DNA of 64,000 bases, from positions 974,529-1,038,528 of the forward strand of contig NZ_WMFA01000002.1 of assembly GCF_009856445.1 (NCBI RefSeq). Direction: 5' to 3'. A program made the position numbers and the translations under genes. Positions within the stretch are counted from its first letter, which is position 1; every line of letters begins with the position of its first letter. Source of the stretch: Halobacillus litoralis (GTDB lineage Bacteria > Bacillota > Bacilli > Bacillales > Halobacillaceae). The notes below the pieces were generated by a model. The model was given only the letters and a program-made list of their open reading frames with translations, was not told the origin of the DNA and did not search any database. This document shows, in pieces, positions 59,629-64,000 of this stretch.

Positions 59629-61074
59629 ATGACATCCAAAGGTACCAATAAAGTGCTGATGGCTGCACTTTTACTCGCTGGTTCCTTTATTACGATATTA
59701 AACCAGACGCTTATGATCACAGCCATTCCTCCCATTATGGATGAAATGAATGTGACAGCGAACTCAGCCCAGTGGCTGACCACTGTATTCATGCTTGTGA
59801 ACGGTGTGATGATCCCTGTCAGTGCTTTCCTTATCGAACGGTTCACGACGAGGCAGCTTTTCATATCGGCTATGAGTGTATTTGCCTTCGGAACCATCCT
59901 TGGGGGACTCGCCTTAAATTTCCCCCTCCTTCTTTTGGGAAGAGTCGTTCAGTCTGCAGGTGCAGGTGTGATGCTTCCTTTGATGCAGACCGTCTTTCTC
60001 ATGATTTTTCCCGTTCATAAACGCGGGGCGGCTATGGGATACATTGGACTTGTCATTTCATTCGCACCAGCCATCGGACCTGCGCTCAGCGGCTACATTA
60101 CCTCCGCTTATACGTGGAGATATTTGTTCTGGATGATCTTGCCTTTGGCTATTTTAATCATTGTTCTCGCTTACTTCATTCTGAAAAATGTAACCGAACT
60201 TTCTTATCCTAAGGTCGATCCGGTTTCTATCATCCTTTCTTCCGTAGGTTTCGGGGGGCTCTTATACGGTTTCACACTTGCTGGGAACCAGGGGTGGACG
60301 AGCATCGACACGGTTACTGTTTTGACCATCGGCGCTGTAACTTTGACCTTGTTCATCCTGAGACAGCTGCGGATGCACCATCCCATGCTTGAATTTCGCG
60401 TCTTCAAGTACCCTGTCTTTGCTATTACGACCGTCATTGCGATGATTACATTCCTGGGTTTGATTGGTGCAGAAACTTTGATTCCTTTATTTATGCAGGA
60501 CATGCGTGAATTCTCTGCCTTCGAATCGGGACTCGCCCTGCTGCCGGGAGCGGTCATTACCGCACTCATGTCACCAATTACGGGCCGTATTTTTGATAAG
60601 ATAGGCGCGCGTCTCCTTGCTGTGGTGGGACTCACGATCATCACAGGGGCTACCCTTGCTTTCTCTTTCTTAAATATCGAAACGACCTTTACAACGATCA
60701 CCGTGTTATACGCGATCCGGATGTTCGGGTTATCGATGGTCATGATGCCTGTGACCACGGCTGGATTAAATCAGTTGCCTAAAAAACTCATTCCGCACGG
60801 CGCGGCCATGAGCAACACGATGCGTATGGTCGCAGCTTCTGTCGGTACAGCGATTCTTGTCACGGTGATGACGACAACCGCTCAAACCGCCGAGAGCAAT
60901 CCGTCGATCGATCATCCATCGATATACGGAGTGAATATCGCATTCTTCATCGTCACCGCTTTATCCCTTGCCGGATTGGTTCTGGCTTTCTTCGTGAAGC
61001 GGACCTATCCACCAGATGAAGAGCAAGTCGATGAAACCGGAGAAAACCAATATCAAAACGCTGAAAGCCAATAA
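59629..61074 (+). CDS. MFS multidrug exporter, DHA2 (14-TM) family
   Basis: A 481-residue drug/proton antiporter of the EmrB/QacA type. About 14 membrane helices; motif A-like GRVVQSAGAGVMLPLMQ and motif C GLVISFAPAIGPALSGYI are present. It starts MTSKGTNKVLMAALLLAGSF with a strong GGAGGA site. A TATAAT -10 lies at 59590-59595 with a weak TTGTCC -35. Substrates cannot be told from sequence. Confidence 0.9.
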   Translation: MTSKGTNKVLMAALLLAGSFITILNQTLMITAIPPIMDEMNVTANSAQWLTTVFMLVNGVMIPVSAFLIERFTTRQLFISAMSVFAFGTILGGLALNFPLLLLGRVVQSAGAGVMLPLMQTVFLMIFPVHKRGAAMGYIGLVISFAPAIGPALSGYITSAYTWRYLFWMILPLAILIIVLAYFILKNVTELSYPKVDPVSIILSSVGFGGLLYGFTLAGNQGWTSIDTVTVLTIGAVTLTLFILRQLRMHHPMLEFRVFKYPVFAITTVIAMITFLGLIGAETLIPLFMQDMREFSAFESGLALLPGAVITALMSPITGRIFDKIGARLLAVVGLTIITGATLAFSFLNIETTFTTITVLYAIRMFGLSMVMMPVTTAGLNQLPKKLIPHGAAMSNTMRMVAASVGTAILVTVMTTTAQTAESNPSIDHPSIYGVNIAFFIVTALSLAGLVLAFFVKRTYPPDEEQVDETGENQYQNAESQ

Positions 61075-61134
61075 TTCGCGTAGATTTTTGAATACCATCA
61101 CTTTTGACAGGTACAAATCTTTTTAAAAAAAGCC

Positions 61135-61175
61135 ATGAAAAAGTTCCCTTCATCATTTAATGAGGGAACTTTTTT
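61135..61175. terminator. Bidirectional terminator between MFS gene and flavoprotein
   Basis: AAAAAGTTCCCT pairs with AGGGAACTTTTTT around a loop of about 12 bases; T runs on both strands. Confidence 0.9.
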
Positions 61176-61178
61176 GTG

Positions 61179-62285
61179 TTATTTGAATAAATGATCCGCT
61201 GTATAATTGGAAAAATCAAGTTCCGTGTCTGCCTCTACTAAATACTTCGCAAGCTCAGCTCCAATATAAGGTCCACTTGTCAGACCAGAGGCTCCTAAAC
61301 CATTCGCCACCACAACGTTCTCAAGACCAGGAACTTTCCCAATGACTGGGGTTGAGCCAGGGGTGAACGGCCGGAATCCGACCTTTGTTTGGACATAAGT
61401 AGCATCTGCAAGTCCAGGAGCTACTCGAAGGGCCTTATCCATCAATTGATGAACAGAACCTGCCGTGACTCGGGTGTCAGACGCCTTTTCTTTCGTTGCA
61501 CCAATGACCACCCGTCCTTTACCGAACGAGAGGATATAGTGGTTGAAAGGCGGCAGCATTACAGGCCAATTCCCTGTATCGAAGTCTTTCATATCCACAT
61601 GGACAATCTGTGCTTTTTCAAAAGTGACGTTTGGTCTCATTCCCAACGGCTCAAACAACGGCTTCGTCCAAGCCCCGTTCGCGACCACAACCCGATCAGA
61701 AAAGATTTTTTCCCCATTCACATATACGCCTTCAACACGCTTGTTTTCATAAAGGAAGGTAGCCTCTCCACTTATAAAGGCTGCTCCTTTTTTTCTGGCC
61801 GCCCTTAATAGGGAAGAGGTCACTTCCGCTCCGTTCACGCGGGCCCCCCCTGAAATATGAAGCGCTCGATAGTGTTCAGCTACGGGTGGAAATATCTCTT
61901 TCGTTTCTTTCGGGGAAAGGCAGGAGATCTCCCCCATTTCCGGTGCCTGCTCTTTCCTTTCGAGAGCCACCTTCCGTTTCTTTTCCAGCTTTTCTTCTGT
62001 ATCGAAAATATTGATCGCTCCCACCTGCTTGTAGCCGGTTTGCGTTTCACCTGCCTCCGCAAGTTTTTCCATCAAGGAAGGATAATACTTCGCCCCGCCT
62101 GTAACGAGAGGATACCACACTTGATTGCTTCGATTCGTTAGCCACGGGCAAACGATTCCCGCCGCATTCCGCGTCGCCTGTTCCGGATCATTCCGGTCAA
62201 TGACAACCACTTCTTCTCCTTTTTCAGCGAGATGGTAAGCTGTCGACGCTCCTAATATTCCTGCTCCAATAATGATTGTTTTCAT
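61179..62285 (-). CDS. FAD-dependent amine/amino-acid oxidase-like protein (DAO family, YurR-like)
   Basis: A 368-residue flavoprotein. The N-terminal FAD motif is MKTIIIGAGILGASTAYHLAEKG; EEVVVIDRNDP and NAAGIVCPWLTNRSNQVWYP follow, closely resembling B. subtilis YurR. The C-terminal FAD segment is VVANGLGASGLTSGPYIGAEL. It probably oxidises an amino acid or amine; the substrate is unknown. ATG at 62285 is chosen (AAGGTG 5 bases upstream); the frame extends to 62309. Confidence 0.88.
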   Translation of the reverse strand: MKTIIIGAGILGASTAYHLAEKGEEVVVIDRNDPEQATRNAAGIVCPWLTNRSNQVWYPLVTGGAKYYPSLMEKLAEAGETQTGYKQVGAINIFDTEEKLEKKRKVALERKEQAPEMGEISCLSPKETKEIFPPVAEHYRALHISGGARVNGAEVTSSLLRAARKKGAAFISGEATFLYENKRVEGVYVNGEKIFSDRVVVANGAWTKPLFEPLGMRPNVTFEKAQIVHVDMKDFDTGNWPVMLPPFNHYILSFGKGRVVIGATKEKASDTRVTAGSVHQLMDKALRVAPGLADATYVQTKVGFRPFTPGSTPVIGKVPGLENVVVANGLGASGLTSGPYIGAELAKYLVEADTELDFSNYTADHLFK

Positions 62286-62363
62286 TGTTACACCTTCAAT
62301 CCCTGTCATTTCACCTGTTAATATTGTACATGAACAAAAGGACAGGGTACAGAAAACAACGAC

Positions 62364-63686
62364 TTACCGGCTTCCCATTTCTTTTTTTGAGAGACGGAGT
62401 TTAAGGCCATGCTTCATGCGCAGTGTCACTAATGGCTCGACCACCACAGGAAAAGCCTCTGAAGAAGGGGCAAACTTGAATGATCGAATGAGAGACGAGA
62501 GAATGACAAGCATTTCGAGCATAGCGAAGTGCTGCCCGATACATACGCGGGGCCCACCACCAAAAGGCAAATATAAATAATCAGGTCCTCCAAGAAGACG
62601 TCCGTCCTCAAAGCGTTCAGGAAGGAATTCCTCTGGATAATCGACATACTTCCTGTGCCGATGCATCAGATAAGGACTCACCATAACGGTCGCTCCTTTT
62701 TTGATGAACGTGGACCCAATGTTCACATCTTCCCTGGCCCGCCGGCCAAATACCCAGGCAGGAGGATACAGGCGCATGCTTTCGAGAATCACTTTTTTTG
62801 TGTACAAAAGGTTCCCTGTTTCCTCCACGGACGGCGTATCACTGGAAAGGACTTGTTCGATTTCACTTTCCACTTTTTGATAACAATCGGGATGCTCCAT
62901 GAGTAAATGGAGCGTCCATGTCAGCGCTGAGGCTGTCGTTTCATGGCCGGCAAGAAAAACCGTCATCACTTCATCACGGAGTTGTTGAGGACTCATTCTA
63001 TGACCTTCTTTATCTTCTGCTTCCTTCATGACATGGAGAAGGTGCTCTTCACTTCCCTGATCTTCATGGATGATGGAATAGACGACCTCGTCCAACTTTT
63101 CCACCGCGTCGTCGAACAATCGATTGCGGACCGTTTTCCATGATCGGGGCGATTTGAAGACACTGCGAATTCTCTGGGAGGCGATTTCCATAGCGGTATC
63201 CAGCTGCTGCCCAACCTGATCATGGTGTGCTTTCACCTCTGTACCGAACATGGTCTCGGTGATCACTTGAAGGGTGAGACTTCTAATATCTTCAGAAATC
63301 AACCGTTCTTCCTCTTTCCAAAGAGACGTATGCTCCGTAACGACTCGCCCCATCGTTTCACAGTAGCGCTGAATATGCTTCGGGGTAAAGAAAGGCTGGA
63401 TTTTTCTGCGCTGCTGTCGATGAAGATTCCCTTCACTCAATAGAAGCCCTTTACCAAGTAGAGGTTCCAACTCCTGAAAAGGTTTGGATTTGTAAAAAAA
63501 GTCCGCTTTTCTTACGAGTACTTCCTGAATCAAAGCCGGATGCATCAACATGAAAACCGGCCTGTGAGCAAACCTGAACCTTGTTACCGGCTTCTGTGTC
63601 TCTTCCATCTCCATGAGAAAGGCGAGTGGATCCTTTTTGAATGCCGGTAATTGCCCGAGCGGTGAACGACTCTTCCATTTCTGCAT
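62364..63686 (-). CDS. Cytochrome P450
   Basis: A 440-residue soluble (no membrane anchor) P450. The I-helix oxygen motif AGHETTASALTW, the K-helix ExxR in ILESMRLYPPAWVFG, and the haem-binding loop FGGGPRVCIGQHFAMLE with axial Cys are all intact. It resembles P450s that hydroxylate fatty acids or terpenoid-type substrates, but the substrate cannot be assigned. It needs redox partners; the ferredoxin at 15.7 kb is one possible donor. AAGGGGG lies upstream of the ATG. Single gene on the minus strand, 78 bases before the flavoprotein. Confidence 0.92.
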   Translation of the reverse strand: MQKWKSRSPLGQLPAFKKDPLAFLMEMEETQKPVTRFRFAHRPVFMLMHPALIQEVLVRKADFFYKSKPFQELEPLLGKGLLLSEGNLHRQQRRKIQPFFTPKHIQRYCETMGRVVTEHTSLWKEEERLISEDIRSLTLQVITETMFGTEVKAHHDQVGQQLDTAMEIASQRIRSVFKSPRSWKTVRNRLFDDAVEKLDEVVYSIIHEDQGSEEHLLHVMKEAEDKEGHRMSPQQLRDEVMTVFLAGHETTASALTWTLHLLMEHPDCYQKVESEIEQVLSSDTPSVEETGNLLYTKKVILESMRLYPPAWVFGRRAREDVNIGSTFIKKGATVMVSPYLMHRHRKYVDYPEEFLPERFEDGRLLGGPDYLYLPFGGGPRVCIGQHFAMLEMLVILSSLIRSFKFAPSSEAFPVVVEPLVTLRMKHGLKLRLSKKEMGSR

Positions 63687-64000
63687 AACGTACCCCCTTC
63701 TACCTTCTATTAGAGGGTACTAGAGTGCATCACATTTTATTCATTCGTTTAAGTAACAAGGAAACATCCCGTATGGATTTTAAAAAATATGGTCAAAGCT
63801 TATTCCGACTTCTTCCTATAATTACAGTAAGTAATCCTGTCCCCTTTATATAGATACAGCCACCTTCTTTGCAACAGCTTGCGTCACTTAAAGATCGTTT
63901 CGAGCACCTTTCATTTGTTTGGTGGTTGGGAGACTTCTATGAGAATGGTTTGCGGCACCTTACAAATAAAGAGCTTCCTTAAAAGGGGTGGGGCGGGGAT
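63687..64000. other. Right-edge intergenic region with possible repeat start
   Basis: No gene seen. Positions ~63897-63912 (ATCGTTTCGAGCAC) and the edge (AAGGGGTGGGGCGGGGAT) resemble arms and core of the inverted-repeat elements at 53 kb; a copy may continue past the window. Confidence 0.3.

Overview
The window is a chromosomal segment of an endospore-forming Firmicute of the family Bacillaceae. It carries many sporulation and germination genes (sleB-ypeB, cotJABC, dacB-spmAB, spoVA, spoIIA-sigF, dacF, spoIIM), bacillithiol reductase ypdA, and gene order very close to the B. subtilis ype/ypb, res, scp, spoVA, spoIIA and fur neighbourhoods. A halotolerant genus such as Halobacillus or a relative would fit, but that is inference. 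No rRNA, tRNA, prophage, insertion sequence with a transposase, or CRISPR array was seen.

Layout. 1-7.1 kb: germination genes ypeB (cut by the window edge) and sleB, prsW, asparaginase, ypdA, gudB and ddl. 7.3-16.5 kb: the ypb region (ypbH, a B12-binding MerR regulator, a phosphoesterase, a CBS protein, cotJABC, a YpbE-like protein, ypbD, recS, ypbB, fer, an XRE regulator). 16.7-20.2 kb: sigX-rsiX with its autoregulatory promoter, a 151-bp inverted-repeat element, and a cobalamin-riboswitch transcript with a DUF4430 lipoprotein and an ECF S-component. 20.2-30.9 kb: resABCDE, rluB, spmAB-dacB and scpAB. 31-40.7 kb: ypuF, ribT, an M50 peptidase, ppiB, lysA, the spoVA operon and spoIIA-sigF. 40.8-51 kb: dacF, HIT protein, the pdp-pupG-deoB nucleoside cluster, xerD, yqzK, fur, spoIIM, EndoQ-like nuclease and nudF. 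51-64 kb is less conserved: aldo/keto reductase, M19 and M3 peptidases, DinB protein, a glycosyltransferase/UDP-glucose dehydrogenase pair, an MFS exporter, an amino-acid-oxidase-like flavoprotein and a cytochrome P450.

Functional links. The sporulation genes carry recognisable stage-specific promoter candidates (sigma-H before spoIIAA, sigma-F before dacF, sigma-G before spoVAA, sigma-E before dacB). B12 appears twice: a riboswitch-controlled uptake unit, and a MerR regulator with the full residue signature of CarH/LitR B12 photoreceptors. The fur promoter is near-consensus sigma-A and carries PerR-like and Fur-like boxes, and a perfect cre site lies upstream of gudB.

Unexplained structure. 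Two repeat families stand out. One is an array with an exact 21-bp period and a conserved GATAA core, at two intergenic loci. The other is a family of GC-rich, inverted-repeat-bounded elements of about 125-185 bp, with one intact and several decayed copies. Two likely small genes (33 and 29 residues) also fall below usual annotation size limits.
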